The translations under genes were made by a program, and so were the position numbers. Below the pieces are notes generated by a model. The model did not search any database. It saw only the letters and a program-made list of their open reading frames with translations, and was not told the origin of the DNA. A stretch of DNA of 64,000 bases from positions 71,297 to 135,296 of the forward strand of contig CAXIPT010000006.1 of NCBI GenBank assembly GCA_964030475.1, written 5' to 3'. Positions 1 through 12,541 of the stretch are shown piece after piece; position 1 is the first letter of the stretch, and every line of letters begins with the position of its first letter. The DNA comes from Tethya wilhelma. Lineage: Eukaryota; Porifera; Demospongiae; Tethyida; Tethyidae.

Positions 1-870
1 CGTGGCTAAGCGAGCAGCACGTACAGTCCCTACTGGATTCCTTCTTCGTCTTCACTACTTCCTTGGGGAGACCTTTTCTGTTGGACTGAACAGTTCCTGT
101 CACTGTGATGCCCACCTTTGAGAGCTCATCAGCCATAATTGGATTTCCATAAAACCTGTCAAGGTAGAGGTCGTAGCCTTGATTCTGAAATGGCTCCACA
201 AGTGTCAGCACCACTCTCACCGTAGTTGGTAAGTCGCTATCTACTAGCTCTGTCTCCTTACCAAAATAAATCCGGAATCTGCTCATGTACCCTGTTTTGC
301 TGTCTGATAGCACGTATGCCTTTATCCCCCATGGATGTGGCTTCCCTTTCAGGTGCTGGCGAAAAGACACCCTCGCTTTGAAATTGATTACTGATTCATC
401 AACTGCAATTTGCTGAGGAGTGAAAGTAAAGGACAAATTTTGTCTAGGAATGGCTGGATTTTGCTCTGCTTTGTTGCAGCGTCGATGTCTCCAACGTGTA
501 GTGCGCCAAAGATCTGCATGAATTGATCACGAGACAACACAGATGGAAAAAAGGTATACTATTGATGTCATCTGTCGACCCTTACATCGCTTAGCTGGAT
601 GATACCCATGTTGAGAATGCATGCAATGAACCCTTTCATATCATCTCTTGTTTCAGGCTTCCAGTTCCTGTAGAGACCGCGTTTGGTTGGTCGCATGGAG
701 CTGATCTTCTTCTGGGCATATCGGTTGGTGTTATCCACAATAAAATCTAGAAGACTGTCATCAGAGGAACAGTCCTCTGGTGTCTGTACTGACGGGTGTA
801 CATTTGGACCTGGCTGTGCAGTAAAGGGATCTGGTGGTGTATCACCTGGATATATGGAGTTCTACACTCA
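1..870 (-). pseudogene. piggyBac-type transposase, C-terminal part, frameshifted
   Basis: This is the remains of a piggyBac-family cut-and-paste transposase, read right to left and cut off by the window edge. Near 670-780 the minus strand encodes a segment ending in the family hallmark TNRYA. Near 390-400 it encodes the VDES motif, which holds the first catalytic Asp of the family. Near 150-170 it encodes YDLYLDRFY, matching the second catalytic Asp region. The last two segments share one open frame from about 430 to 1. Between 430 and 650 recognisable sequence lies in other frames with stops, so at least two frameshifts separate the segments and the gene is dead. The N-terminus may lie in the acid-rich or Arg/Gly-rich repeat at 1035-1225, but that link is not proven. 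The family is clear; element ends and the TTAA target site are not visible. Confidence 0.85.
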
Positions 871-966
871 CACACTCACAAACACACATGCACACACACA
901 CACACATACACACACACACACACACACACATGCACACACACACACACTCACTCTCTCTCACACACA
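868..966. repeat. (CA)n microsatellite
   Basis: About 100 bp of CA dinucleotide repeat, broken by a few ATG, CT and GACA variants. It lies inside or next to the piggyBac remnant. Open frames through it (Thr-His or Cys-Val repeats) are artefacts of the repeat. Confidence 0.95.
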
Positions 967-1034
967 GACACACATTTTCTTCACTTACTTTCAGTAACAA
1001 TTGTCCAAGTGAAAAGTGGTGTTGGTGGCATTGC

Positions 1035-1165
1035 TGGTTATCTACCTCTTCCTCTTTCTCGTCCCCTTGCTCTACCTCTCCCTCGTCCTCTTGCTCTACC
1101 TCTCCCTCGTCCTCTTGCTCTACCTCTACCTCGTCCTCTACCTCTCCCTCTTCCCTTTCTACTGC
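1035..1165. repeat. CT-rich minisatellite, ~24-bp unit
   Basis: Tandem copies of a 24-bp unit, CTTGCTCTACCTCTCCCTCG followed by TCCT. On the minus strand one frame gives Arg-Gly repeats and another Glu/Asp-rich repeats, both open. piggyBac transposases often start with an acidic region, so the acid-rich frame (about 1010-1225) could be the N-terminus of the transposase to its left. Low-complexity DNA gives open frames easily, so the coding status is undecided. Confidence 0.75.
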
Positions 1166-1276
1166 TGATTGGTGATCTTGCTCTTGAACTCTGACTACCA
1201 TTCTCACTCTCATTGTCTCTCTCACTCACACTACTAGTATTCACTACACTGTCATGTTCACTTCCATTGTCATGTT

Positions 1277-3588
1277 CTACATTACTATAGCTGATTTTGG
1301 GTTTGCAAACATTTGGACACACAGGCATGCATGTTTGAAGGTCAGGTTAAAGAAACGAAGAATAGTTCTTGGAAACCTTGAGCCTTCTGTTGCATACATG
1401 ATCTCACATATTTCCACTGCTGTACTTACTAGGTTGTGAAGATCCGAGTTGGGGCACAAGGACTCAAAAGCTTTACAGAGTAAGATTGTTGCTTTTCTAT
1501 AATCCACACACCTTTTTGTATCCTTGTCTAGTGTTAAGCTGTAGATCTTTTCTACTTCTTCATGTACAATACCTTTAGTGCTGTTTCTCATTTCTTCAAT
1601 CAAGTGACTCATATGCCCCTTGAAATCGTGCAGTGGCTCTGGTGAAGGAACTTCGTACCTGTTGAGGTTCAAGTCTTCTAGAGTCAATTGGGGATGTACA
1701 AAGACTAATGAAGGGAAGTTGCTGTACCCTTGCGTACTTCTGTAAATTCTTGTTGTAGCTCCTTTTTTTTCATTGTTGAAAGGCTTAGTACTGTGTGTGA
1801 TCTATTTAGACTCTTGTTCGTGGTACGTGTTTGAAGCTCTTTAAGAAGAGCATCCTTAGACAAGCCTTCTAGTGGTCGGCTTCCACCATTCAGCCAAGCC
1901 TTGCCCTGAAGCATGAATTTTTGTCGGTTTTCTAGTGGTAGGACAGGTTGTCGGAATGCATGGCTGAGGTCATCAAACATGTCTCGGTGAGTACTGCATG
2001 ACACACATGGGTAGTTGCCACCACGGTTATTTCCTGCCTCAAACTGTTGGGCAGGATGGTCACCGTGTAAGAAGCAAAGGGTGTCTGTAATATGCCTCCC
2101 TGTATCTGTAGGTATGGTAGTATCTAGAGTACGGATACAGTCAACACGAGTTTCGTTGTAGGCCATTTGATCAGCATCTGCAGAGCCACTTCTAGCCATT
2201 ATATGAACCTCAGGCTTCTCGATTTCATTGACTACATCGATACATACACCTCTTTGTGCTAGCTCTTCGGGGGTGTAATGAAATGCTGGATCAAAAATCC
2301 CAGATAAAATGTCTTCGTCCTGCAATTTTCCCGTGATCTTGCCACAGTTTCAAGTGCCGTTGTTTAGAGAATTTCAGCAAGAGTTGCCTTTTGTCATTAG
2401 CTTGGAGAGTGGCATCGAATTCGATCTTGCGTGTTATTAGAGCTGAATCAAGCTGAGCCTCATCTGCGTAGCTGTCACTGTCCTCAGCTTCTCTTATAAT
2501 TCCTAATCGTTCGTGATCTCTCAGCATCTTTTTTCGGATTTTGAGCATTGAAATCTTCCTTCCATGTAGAGTGAACGTTGTCTCTGTCACAGTCTTTGAG
2601 TTTCTGTCTACAGCATATCTCAAATACTGTATTGGAACGATCAGCTCACCTACAAGAATTTCCTTGTTTTCAATTTGTTGCATAATTGTACTCTTTATTT
2701 CAGCAACTGTTTTGTGTGTTGCATATGATATTTCTCCCCCAGGTAGTCGTAGCTTTGCACGTCTCACTATTTTTTTGGTTTTCATCGCTGCAGGTACCCA
2801 TTTTGTTGCAAGATATTCTTTCACAACCTGGCCTCGGTTTGATCCTACTACTCCGTACCGATCACCTAATTTTGTTCAGTTGATTTGGGCATCTTGACTC
2901 CAAGTTGCTGCTTCATCTAATAAAGCACTGGTGTCAAATGGTAAATTGGTTTCAGATGTCTCATGCATTTTGGAACTCGAGATATTGGACTGTGTGCGTG
3001 AGACTGCTTCATCATTAGTTTCAAAGGCTTCAGATAAGCGAATGGTATTGTACTTCTGAAAGGAGAGCCTATTCTGAAGTAAGAGATCAGTATCTCTTTC
3101 TTGAAGCTTTGATTGTATAACATTTTTAGCAGATCTCAGGCGGCTTCGATTTTCCTTTTTTTTTTGCTGACCTTGATTTTTTTTTTAGTTACTCCAGCAG
3201 ATGGAGTAAGCTGTAGCACACTAGCTAGTGACATTTCTGTAAGTTCTTGGCAATCAGGGTCGAGCTGAGTAACTATGTCTTCTCCCATTTTCTTAGCTAG
3301 CTTGGTAGGAGGCAAATTTATGTCTGGCTGTAATACATCAATATTTATAATCTGACTAGTCTCAAGGGTTTGTTTTCGTGAGCTAGGGAAGGCGAAAGTT
3401 AGCTTTGGGTACTTTACAGGGCATACTGGGCAAGCTTTGAGTGAATGTAGCATTTTTTCAGACATCAGAAGTTTCTTCCAGTTGTCAACAGAAAAGTGGT
3501 CTACATACTCTCGTGATTTCTCTTGTTTTGGCCATCTTGACCATCTCTTGATCCCTTGATCTTGGCCATCTGACCGTGTGTCAGCCAC
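1277..3588 (-). pseudogene. conserved protein of unknown function, broken by frameshifts and a stop
   Basis: Open segments at 3588-3136, 3160-2889, 2880-2291, 2325-1705 and 1735-1277 on the minus strand follow each other in order and switch frame where they meet, so they look like one long protein (about 750 residues) with frameshifts near 3150, 2320 and 1735 and a TGA near 2888. The first shift sits in T homopolymers at 3155-3187. Recognisable stretches are FLHGDHPAQQFE with a following Cys pair (CVSC, about 2010-2060), a KDALLKELQ helix (about 1850) and EPLHDFKGH (about 1635). I recall this order from large uncharacterised cnidarian and sponge proteins, probably transposon-derived, but cannot verify that here. 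The C-terminal half of that family is missing, and the piggyBac remnant begins where it should continue. Confidence 0.6.
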
Positions 3589-4382
3589 CCTAGAGTAATT
3601 TTATAAAGACAATAGTAAAACTTTAATATGCATTTGTTGGTTTTATTGCTGCTTCATTGTTTTATCTTTCTTAGGTTTACCTGGAATTCAGTTTGAAGCT
3701 CAAGTTTCATGATCAAAGACCCAGCTCAGAACAGTTTACACGCTCTGTGGCGGCTGACTTTCCCGCGCGAATTTTTATTACGTATGAATCTAATTATCTT
3801 TGCTATTATATATGAATTTAATTAACCTCTGTACTTTTGAGCAACAATATGAACTGTGAAAGAAAAGTCGCTTACCCGGAGCTCAAGAAGCTCGATAGAA
3901 GGACTAGTATGGATGGGTCTTTCTGGAGTTAACTGGAATCACTTTGATTGATGCTAACCACGCCGAAGTAAGAATTATAACTTAACTCATATTATAGGGA
4001 GAGAAACACGCTGTGGTGAGGGCACGGTACAGTAAATACGCCAAAAAATTCTAGCAAAGCTTTATATCCACTCGGCGTGGTTATTTACAACTTGTAAGTG
4101 CTTGGATAGAGTAGCATGCAGACTCCAAGTTATTTTCATGCTGGTCTTCAACTCCGGGTTTTATGATTTAGTTTGTAAATTTTATGCATTTATTTATGCA
4201 CTGCTTTGCCCAGCTACGCCTGTTTCCATGGTAGCTGATATATTTTCTACAAAGTAATGAGTATTAACAAAAATGTTTTACAACTGTGATGTTTGAATTT
4301 GTAACCAATCTGCAGAAAATACAAATTTATTGTAAGTACTCATACTGTCCATAATTTTGCTAGTCCCGTGCCTTAGTTGGCC
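3589..4382. other. no gene recognised
   Basis: This stretch is upstream of the minus-strand pseudogene at 1277-3588 and may hold its promoter. I see no conserved protein, RNA gene or terminal repeat in it. The AT-rich array begins at about 4383. Confidence 0.5.
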
Positions 4383-5246
4383 TGAGTAGAAAATTTTTCC
4401 TGAAAAGTGTTTTCAAGGCAAAATAAACGTTTTTTGCAATAAGTGTACTCTATGGTCTTAGAAAATTTTCTAAGTGCATAGTCACTCAAAAAAACTAAGT
4501 TTTTTATCTCTACTGTGAGAAAACTTTGTTATTCACCAACAATGTTTTTTAAACTAAGAGAATGTTCCATGTGTTAACAAAAAGTAAAATTTCACAAAAG
4601 TTTTTCTTTTGTGCTGAAAAGTGTTTTCAAGCACAAAAGAAACACTTTTGTGGAATTTTACTTTTTTTAACACAAAGAATATTCTCTTGGTGTAAAAAAC
4701 ATTGTTGACAAAAAACAAAGTTTTCTCACAGTAAAGATTAAGAACTTAGTTTTTTTGGGTGACTATGGACTTTGAAAATTTTCTAAGACCAAAAAGTATG
4801 TTTATTGCAAAAAAGGTTTATTTTTCCTTGAAAACACTTTTCAGCACAAAGGAAACGCTTTTATAAAATTTTACTTCTTTCAACACAGAGAACATTCTCT
4901 TGGTGTAAAAAACATTTTTGGTGAAAAATAAAGTTTTCTCACAGTAAAGTTTGAGAACTTAAGTTTTTTTGAGCGATTATGGACTTAGAAAATTTTCTAA
5001 GACCAAAAAGTACGTTAATTGCAAAAAATGTTTATTTTTCCTTGAAAACACTTTTTAGCGCAAAGGAAACACTTTTATGAAATTTTACTTCTTTCAACAC
5101 AGAGAACATTCTCTTGGTGTAAAAAGCATTGTTGGTGATAAACAAAGTTTTTTTCTAAAACCAAAAGTACATTTATTGGATAAAACGTTTATTTTTTTCT
5201 TGAAAACACTTTTCAGCACAAAAGAAACACTTTTTTGAAATTTTAC
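4383..5246. repeat. AT-rich ~213-bp tandem array, partly inverted (left block)
   Basis: Repeating units carry the landmarks CTTGAAAACACTTTTCAGCA, ACATTCTCTTGGTGTAAAAA and GAAAATTTTCTAAGACC. Successive CTTGAAAACAC landmarks lie at 4828, 5041 and 5198, giving a spacing of about 213 bp and one shortened unit. Units left of about 4620 are in the opposite orientation to those on the right, so the block turns over at a palindrome near 4622. The array is cut at 5246 by Gypsy-A and resumes at 31058. Confidence 0.9.
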
Positions 5247-5347
5247 TGTAACAAGTTAATTCATATATTATTCATCAGTGTGTGATTGTCATGTGGTCAT
5301 TGTCTTAAAGAAATGAAAGAGAGTTACAAGTAAAGAGCAGCGTTACA
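5247..5347 (+). repeat. Gypsy-A 5' LTR
   Basis: This 101-bp repeat matches 30961-31057 with four substitutions and a 4-bp gap, and it has TG...CA ends. An LTR near 100 bp is short for a Gypsy element. Confidence 0.93.
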
Positions 5348-5365
5348 TGGTGGCAGCGGTGGGAT
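5348..5365 (+). promoter_or_regulatory. Gypsy-A primer binding site
   Basis: TGGTGGCAGCGGTGGGAT starts directly after the 5' LTR. The TGG start is what a tRNA 3' CCA would pair with. I do not assign the tRNA species. Confidence 0.7.
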
Positions 5366-5500
5366 AGGGCCCAGCAACCATCGCAAGGAAAAAGAAAAGA
5401 AACTAATACTAGAGTAGAACTGAGGGATCAGATACGGAGCAGCCATTAAGCACAATCGGCATTGATTCAAACGTGACTGTAGCAACACGTGGTCACCAAG

Positions 5501-6277
5501 ATGGCGAGCGGTGGTTACTCGTTACCACCGCCGCCGGCATTGGAAATATATGATACTCAGGCAGCCCTCAAGTGGAAGAAATTCAAAATTGCCTGTGACA
5601 ATTACTCGCTAGCCACAGAGCTAAGCAAAAAAGTCCGAAGCAATCCAAGTTGCTACATTACTAACCGTCATTGGCAATGACGCCCGAGAAGTCTTCAGTA
5701 CATTTACCTGGACCGAAGAAGGCGACAACGCTAAGATTAAACCAGTTTTACAGAAGTTCCAGGAGTACAGCCAGCCTCGAAAAAATGTACCTTTTGAACG
5801 GTATCGCTTCAACTGTCAAGTTCAAGAGGCTGGGGAAACCTATGACCACTACCGTACCGAACTCCTCAAAATAGCCGAGGGGTGCGAATTCCAATCAATT
5901 ACACCAGATGAGATCCTGAGGGACCAGCTAGTGTTTGGAATCAAAGACAGCAAAACTAGAGAGAGGCTACTAAGAAAATCTGAGCTCACACTGATGAAAT
6001 CTGCCATGCTGCAGAAAGCATGCTAGTTCAAATGAAGATAGTGGAGGAGAGTACCATAGTGAATGCAATCCGCAACAATGATCAAGAACAGCCACCAAAA
6101 ACAAAAGACACAGGGGGACGAGCCCTGCGAGAGTGCTGGAACTGTGGCAGCAAACACGAACTCCACAAGCGAGAAATATGCCCTGCCTATGGGAAAGCTT
6201 GTAACAAGTGCCACAAACTAAACCACTTTGCTATCAAATGCCGCAGCAAACCGGCAAAGAAGACTGAGGGTCATTGA
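5501..6277 (+). pseudogene. Gypsy-A gag-like region with two zinc knuckles
   Basis: The likely start is the ATG at 5501. After about 40 codons the frame shifts near 5627, and the recognisable protein continues in another frame to a stop at about 6023; the zinc knuckle region lies in a third frame to 6277. Two Cys/His knuckles are visible at 6130-6240: CWNCGSKHELH followed by C, then CNKCHKLNHF followed by C. These bind retroelement RNA in gag proteins generally. Two frameshifts in under 800 bp mark it as dead. No nested insertion lies inside this part. Confidence 0.8.
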
Positions 6278-7585
6278 GGAAGAGGATGACGAAGTGATCT
6301 ACCAAGCCCAGATATCAATGGTTAGCATTGACGACTCCCAGATGGTCACACTGAAGCTAGAGAGCGGAAATTACCTCCGCTTCCAGGTAGACACGGGAGC
6401 TCAGTTCAATGTAGTGCCATTGGAGTTGTACAAGAAAGCCACGAGAGATTTCCGACTAGCTCACATTACGCCCATGAAGCAAAAGATCACAGCCTATAGA
6501 GGTTCTGCTATTCCAGTGATTGGCAAGACCATACTCAAGGTCTGGCGAGGGGAACAGAGCTGTTAACTGGATTGCCGAATAGTACATCTCAACAACATTC
6601 GGCCACTTCTTGGAAGAAGAGCTGTCTGGGCATGAACATCATCGCCTATCTAGACAATGACCGGATGAACAAACCCACTAGGGGTAGCAAGGAGGTGTAT
6701 GCGTTGAGTAGTAGTCCCAAGAGTCCACTGACACAAGAACAATTTGTCCAGAAATATGCACGTGTTTTCAGTGAGGGAGTCGGCCGTCTAGAGGGGGACT
6801 ATCATATCCGCCAGGTGGATCCTGTACAACATGCACCAAGACGCGTACCAGTAGCACTGAGAGAGCAGTTACAAGTAACCCTTAAAGAGCTTGTCCAGCA
6901 GGATATCATTACACCAGTCACCAAGCCAACTGAGTGGATTAGCTCTATTGTAATTATTCCCAAGAAGGATGGCAAGCTGAGGATTTGTCTCGATCCCAAG
7001 GACCTGAATCAAGCTATCCGACGAGAGCACTACCCGCTCCCCACCATTGAAGAGATTGCTACACGATTACATGGAGCCAAGCTGTTCAGAGTTATAGATG
7101 TCAGGCATGGATTCTGGCACATCCCATTAGATGAGGAGTCCTCTCTACTTACAACATTCAACACTCCATTTGGACGGTACAGGTGGAAGCGGATGCCATT
7201 TGCAATCAGCTCGGCCCCAGAGGTGATTCAGCGACGAATACATGAGGTAATTGAAGGGCTCGACGGCATCGAAGTAGTTGCTGATGACTTTGTGGCTATT
7301 GGGCGGGAAGATACTATTCAAGCAGCTACAGAGGATCATGATGACAAGTTGGAATCATTCCTACATAGATGTGACGAGCGAGATCTCAGGCTGAATGACA
7401 AGAAGCTAAAGCTGCGATTGTCAAAGGTACCTTTTATCGGTCATGTAGCAACAGAGAATGGTCTGAGCATAGATTCATGTAAAGTGCAAGCAATACTGGA
7501 GATGCCCCAACCGGAAGATGTAGCTGCAGTACAACGACTACTGGGGCTGGCACAATACCTCAGCAAGTTTCTTCCACATCTAACT
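6228..7585 (+). pseudogene. Gypsy-A protease and reverse transcriptase, cut by KDZ-1
   Basis: The aspartic protease motif VDTGAQFNVVP lies near 6390-6420. A stop follows at about 6566, and the polymerase frame opens from 6572. Reverse transcriptase landmarks run in order: KKDGKLRICLDPKDLN (about 6964-7011), the RVIDVRHGFWHIPL block (about 7090-7130), TPFGRYRWKRMPFA (about 7165-7205) and the active-site DD in EVVADDFV (about 7270-7295). The usual residue before DD is Tyr-x; here it is Val-Ala. The reading ends at HLT, codons 7577-7585, where KDZ-1 is inserted. The same HLT codons reappear at 28374-28382. Confidence 0.9.
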
Positions 7586-7625
7586 CAATCATGTCCGATA
7601 CTGCCACAAGTATTCCCAGATTTTC

Positions 7626-9060
7626 TCAAGTATCCTACAAAAAACTTCTATTCAGTATCCTGGTGTACTCTGGACTGTACCAGGGATATGTGTATCCATA
7701 CAATTAAATTTTTTTTGCTAAAGTATCCTGGGATACTTAGGGGATACTCAATGTGTGTCATTATACCATTCCTCAAATACTAAGTATCCTGGGATACCCA
7801 GGAGTGTACCAGGGATACTCAATGCGTATCCGTATACCATTCCTCAAATACTAAGTATCCTGGAATACCCAGGAGTGTACCAGGGATACTCAATGTGTGT
7901 TCGTATACCATTCCTCAAATACTAGGTATCCTGGGATACCCAGGAGTGTACCAGGGATACTCAATGTGTGTCTGTATACCATTCCTCAAATACTAAGTAT
8001 CCTGGGATACCCAGGAGTGTACCAGGAATACTCAATGTGTGTCCGTATACCATTCCTCAAATACTAAGTATCCAGGAGTGTACCAGGGATACTCAATGCG
8101 TATCTGTATACCATTCCCTAAATACTAAGTATCCTGGGATACCCAGGAGTGTACCAGGGACACTCAATGCGTATCTGTATACCATTCCCTAAATACTAAG
8201 TATCCTGGGATACTCAGAACTGTACCAGGGATACTCATTGTGTGTCCGTATACCATTCCTCAAATACTAAGTATCCTGGGATACCCAGGAGTGTACCAGG
8301 GATACTCAATGTGTATAAGTATACCATTCCTTGAATACTAAGTATCCTGGGATATCCAGCCAGGAATACTCAATGCGTATCCGTATACCATTCCTTGATT
8401 ACTGGTATCCTGGGATACCCAGGAGTGTACCAGGGATACTCAATGCGTATCTGTATACCATTCCCTAAATACTAAGTATCCTGGGATACTCAGAACTGTA
8501 CCAGGGATACTCAATGTGTGTCCGTATACCATTCCTCAAATACTAAGTATCCTGGGATACCCAGGAGTGTACCAGGGATACTCAATGCGTATCTGTATAC
8601 CATTCCCTAAATACTAAGTATCCTGGGATACCCAGGAGTGTACCAGGGACACTCAATGTGTATCTGTATACCATTCCCTAAATACTAAGTATCCTGGGAT
8701 ACCCGGGAGTGTACCAGGGATACTCAATGTGTATCAGTATACCATTCCTTGAATACTAAGTATCCTGGGATATCCAGCCAGGAATACTCAATGTGTATCT
8801 GTATACCATTCCTTGATTACTGGTATCCTGGGATACCCAGGACTGTACCAGGGATACTCAATGTTATCCAAATATCATTGTGTAACGCTAAGTATCTTGG
8901 GATACCCAGCAGGGCTGCATATACTACCAATACAAAGAATTTCTTGATACCACAAATTCTCAACGTGTATCCAATAAATACAGTACGTACCTATAGGTAA
9001 GCTATCTTGGGATGGCCAGGACTATAATAGGGATACTTCATCTGTGGCTTGTATATACCT
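7626..9060 (+). repeat. KDZ-1 left subterminal array, 71-bp unit
   Basis: About 17 head-to-tail copies of a 71-bp unit built as GTATCCTGGGATACCCAGGA, GTGTACCAGGGATACTCAAT, then a variable GTGTATCTGTATACCATTCC and CTAAATACTAA. Variants swap GTGTGTCCGT for GTGTATCTGT and CTTGAATACT for CTAAATACTA, and some units are shortened. Copies decay at both edges. Each unit contains GTATCCTGGG facing CCAGGGATAC, an inverted pair. The open frames across it are repeat artefacts. Confidence 0.95.
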
Positions 9061-9434
9061 AGGGTTATAGCATGATGTGCTATGTGTGCTCAGCAGCTCT
9101 TATGCTGTATATAGTATTTTGTAAGTATTCAAGTTCCGTTTAACAGGTGAGGAAATAAATTTTGCAGATCAGTGGATGATAGTATGGTACCACTAAAATC
9201 ATTTCCCTATATAGGAGCACATTTAGTGCCGGCGTATTTAATACATACGCATATTGCGCATAGTTCACTCTACCAAATTTAAAGCTTTACTCAATTGTTT
9301 AAATTCTAAATTTTACCGCTAAACAGCATTATATAAGGTTTACCCTAGAATATGTCTGTAAATGTAACTTTAACTCAGTATAAAGATTAATTGACACATA
9401 TTACATGCACAAGCTCGCAAAGGTTATTATAGCT
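9061..9434. other. KDZ-1 spacer, nothing recognised
   Basis: AT-rich sequence between the left array and the inserted composite repeat. I see no open frame, terminal repeat or RNA gene. Confidence 0.5.
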
Positions 9435-9924
9435 ACAAGTAAAAAAAACATTAGAAATGTAATGAGACACAGTAATGGCTAAATCGTAAAAAGAACGCAA
9501 ACAAGATGAAATGGCTGTTGAAGTGTGTATAGAATTCTTCCTGTATGGGCTGCATTTAACAATCTCCTTATTGAGTTTCTCATTTTGCCCACAGGAAGAT
9601 TTCCTTACACACTCTAACAGCTTGTTTGCGTTCTTTTTACGATTTAGCCATTACTGTGTCTCATTACATTTCTAATGTTTTTTTTTTACTTGTTTGTTCT
9701 CATTTTTCCATAATTCTACAAATTACATTTGTGTTGGTGTGTGTAGTTAGTAGTCTGGCAAGCCAGACTCACTGAGCCAGCGGTGGGCTGCTGAACTGGC
9801 AAGTTGTGTAGCCTGCTTGATACTGAAGTGAAACACATATCTCAGTCATTTGGAGGCAGGAGCTGTATCATAAGACTTACTTGCCTTTCTACATGTTATG
9901 ATAATCAAAGTCCTGATTCATCTC

Positions 9925-10017
9925 TAGCCTCGTTCCCAGGCTCCTCCCTCGCGAATATTTCCTACGAAAATAAGGAGGGAGAGAGCCTGGTATCAAATAT
10001 CACGTGCGTGACGTAGA
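9925..10017 (+). repeat. RecQ element left terminal inverted repeat
   Basis: 93 bp identical to the reverse complement of 15790-15882. Inside it, AGGCTCCTCCCTC and GAGGGAGAGAGCCT form an internal stem, so each end can also fold on itself. Confidence 0.95.
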
Positions 10018-10489
10018 AGCCCGCCCTGTTTTCCCGCGTTATGCAAATTTTTTACCACAATCGTGTTGATGCCCACGCAATTTGGTGCCACGGTTTTTGG
10101 CTGAACTTTTTTTTTTTACACGTACACAAGTTGGACCAGAAGGCGCTTACCTTGTTGGACAAGAAACTCAGAGCTATTCAGCGTTTGACGGAGCTGTGAT
10201 GTCAAAGTGGTGGCCCCGTGCACTGACGTGACTGAGTCCGCACTCAGAGCCAGGCTGCGGCTACTGAGGTAAGTCATGAAAACTCAGTCCATGGTTCTTT
10301 GGTAGCTAGACCAGACCATGCTATACCGTGTCATAAGATTTCATTAAGATGAATATCAAACTGTCTGAAGTGCGATTTGTAAGTACCTAACCTGTGTTTT
10401 TGTGATAGAAAACTGTCTCATTTGAATATGTATGTACTGACTGAGTCGACTCGTGATTGGGCTATTCAAATTCAAACCAAGTTTGAGCT

Positions 10490-12541
10490 ATGTCTTTGTG
10501 TAAAGGAGAGTGTTCAGTATTGGCTGCTATTGAATGTGGAAGGCCCATTCCAGATGATGCTAATTCCATAGCTATAGAAAAGGCAAAGACTTCTCTCAAG
10601 AAGTATTTTGATTTTGACAGTTTCCGTCCTGGACAACTTGAGGCTGTTGTTGCATTTCTTCATGGTCGTGATGTATTTGTGAGAATGTCCACTGGGTCGG
10701 GTAAGACCCTTTGTATGTTCCTTGGTCCATTGGTTGTAAGCAATAATGCTTGTGCCGTCATTATTAGTCCCCTTATTGCTTTGATGGATCAGCAGGTATG
10801 ACTAGCTAGTAATCATTACTGAAATAAATAATGCATACTAAATCATCATGTAGTGTCTGTTTGAAAATGATAGGTTACACTCTTGAAACGGGCTGAAGTA
10901 GCTGCTATCCGAATTGATTCTGATGATTCATTTTCCACTGTATCTACAGGAGTGTACCAATTTGGTTAGCTGTGATGGAATAGTATTGGCCCGGCAATAT
11001 TCATAACCATTGTCCTGTCCAATTTTTATCTATGTATATATAGTTTTCATATCTCCCGAGAAAGTGGTTTCATCTCCGTGGAGAAATCTTTTTAAAAGCA
11101 AGAGTTTCCTAGACAAGTTATGCTTAGTGGCAGTTGATGAAGCCCACTGTGTTTGTGAATGGTGTGTTCCTTGAATTGAAATTTTCTAACGTAAGGATGT
11201 TATACTGTTATAAATCTGTGTTATTCAGGGGGAAAGATTTCAGAAGAGCTTTCACTGAGATAGGCGGTTTAAGGGCTCTAACCAATGTCCCATTCCTAGC
11301 TCTTACTGCATCAGCTACTGCTAACATGCAGCAGGAAATTGTATCATCCCTTCATTTGAACAAGCCTATTGTTGTGTCTAGGAACTTAGATCGGCCAAAT
11401 ATTTTCATATCTGCATCTAGGGCCGTTTCACTCAAAGTAAGCTAGCAATGGACTCCTTGACACTAACAATAATTTGTGTATAATTATTTTTCACTTGTAT
11501 ACTTACACTCTAGAGAGATTTCGCGAATCTGATGTCTGTAATATCATCTGCGCAACAACTTCAAACCATTCCCAAGACTATCGTATTTTGTCGTTGTAAG
11601 GATTGTGCCACAGAAGTGTACAAGTTGTTGCTAGGCTGTTGTAAGCATAGGCAATGTGTGGGACTCTTTCATGCCTCTTTGACATTATCCTCTAAGCAGT
11701 TTATTCAGAGATCATTTTCAGCATCACAATCTGACATGAGAGTATTGATTTCAACAGTGGCATTTGGAATGGTATTCATACATATTATGCATTTATACTG
11801 ATCGTCACAGAATATACTGCATATAGGGTATGGATATCAGCGATGTTCGTTTGGTCGTTGTGTACGGTATCCCAGATACAATAGCCAATTTGTATCAGGT
11901 AAAAAATGGTATACATGTTATTAATATGGACGTGATTACAGTAGTTATTTCTTGCTTATAATAATTTTTATTTATAGTTGATTGGGCGTGCTGGTAGAGA
12001 TGGGGAAGTATCCCGTTCACATGTAATGTACAATTCAAAGCGGATCAAGAAGATTGACGACCCATGTATTGTAGATTTTTGCACCAAAACAGAGAATTGT
12101 AGAAGAGATTGTTTGTTGAGTGGGATTGGTGGAAAGAAAGTATCAGTCTCTGTGCCTAGTATATGCTGTGATGTGTGCAGTGGTCACAATATCCCATTTT
12201 CTGAATTGGATGTTTTGAAAACTGGTCCATCAAACCGAAAGAGACGACAAACTAGAGTCAGGGTAATTGATGATAGCATACGTGCAAAAATAAGGGATGG
12301 TCTTATCAGTGAAAGACAAAAGATATGTGCCAGCACTCCAGGCTATCATATGCTAGGGCCAAGTTTTGTTTATTCTGATTCCATAATTGATCAGTTGTGT
12401 GTCCAGTCTGAGTTCATCACCAATGCTGATACGATTGATGTAAAGGGTTTGCGTCCTGAACTGAAACAGACATTGTACAATATAATATCGGAAATTGTAG
12501 CTGATGCACCACCTCCTAGCAAGAGGGCTAGAAGAAAATGA
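10490..12541 (+). CDS. RecQ-family DNA helicase, seven or more exons
   Basis: This is a 3'-5' DNA helicase of superfamily 2. Probable coding exons are 10490-10795, 10874-about 10951, 11044-11161, 11229-11436, 11514-11771, 11827-11898 and 11978-12541, mostly joined by GT-AG sites in frame; the second-to-third junction does not fit cleanly. Motifs run in order: FRPGQ (motif 0), STGSGKT (Walker A), VDEAHC (Walker B), LTASAT (motif III), STVAFGM then GMDISDVR (motif V) and QLIGRAGRDG (motif VI). After that come CRRDCLL and CCDVC, the Cys set of the RecQ zinc-binding domain. The C-terminus is basic (KRARRK), possibly a nuclear localisation signal. I see no internal stop. It converges on the transposase inside one transposon, so a role in transposition is likely but inferred. 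Confidence 0.9.

Noticed and set aside
842..1225. Long acidic open frame as an independent gene
   Set aside because: It runs through CA and CT repeats; such frames stay open by composition. It may at most be a piggyBac N-terminus.
7626..9060. CRISPR-like array of regular repeats
   Set aside because: The units are adjacent 71-bp copies with no unique spacers, and the setting is eukaryotic.
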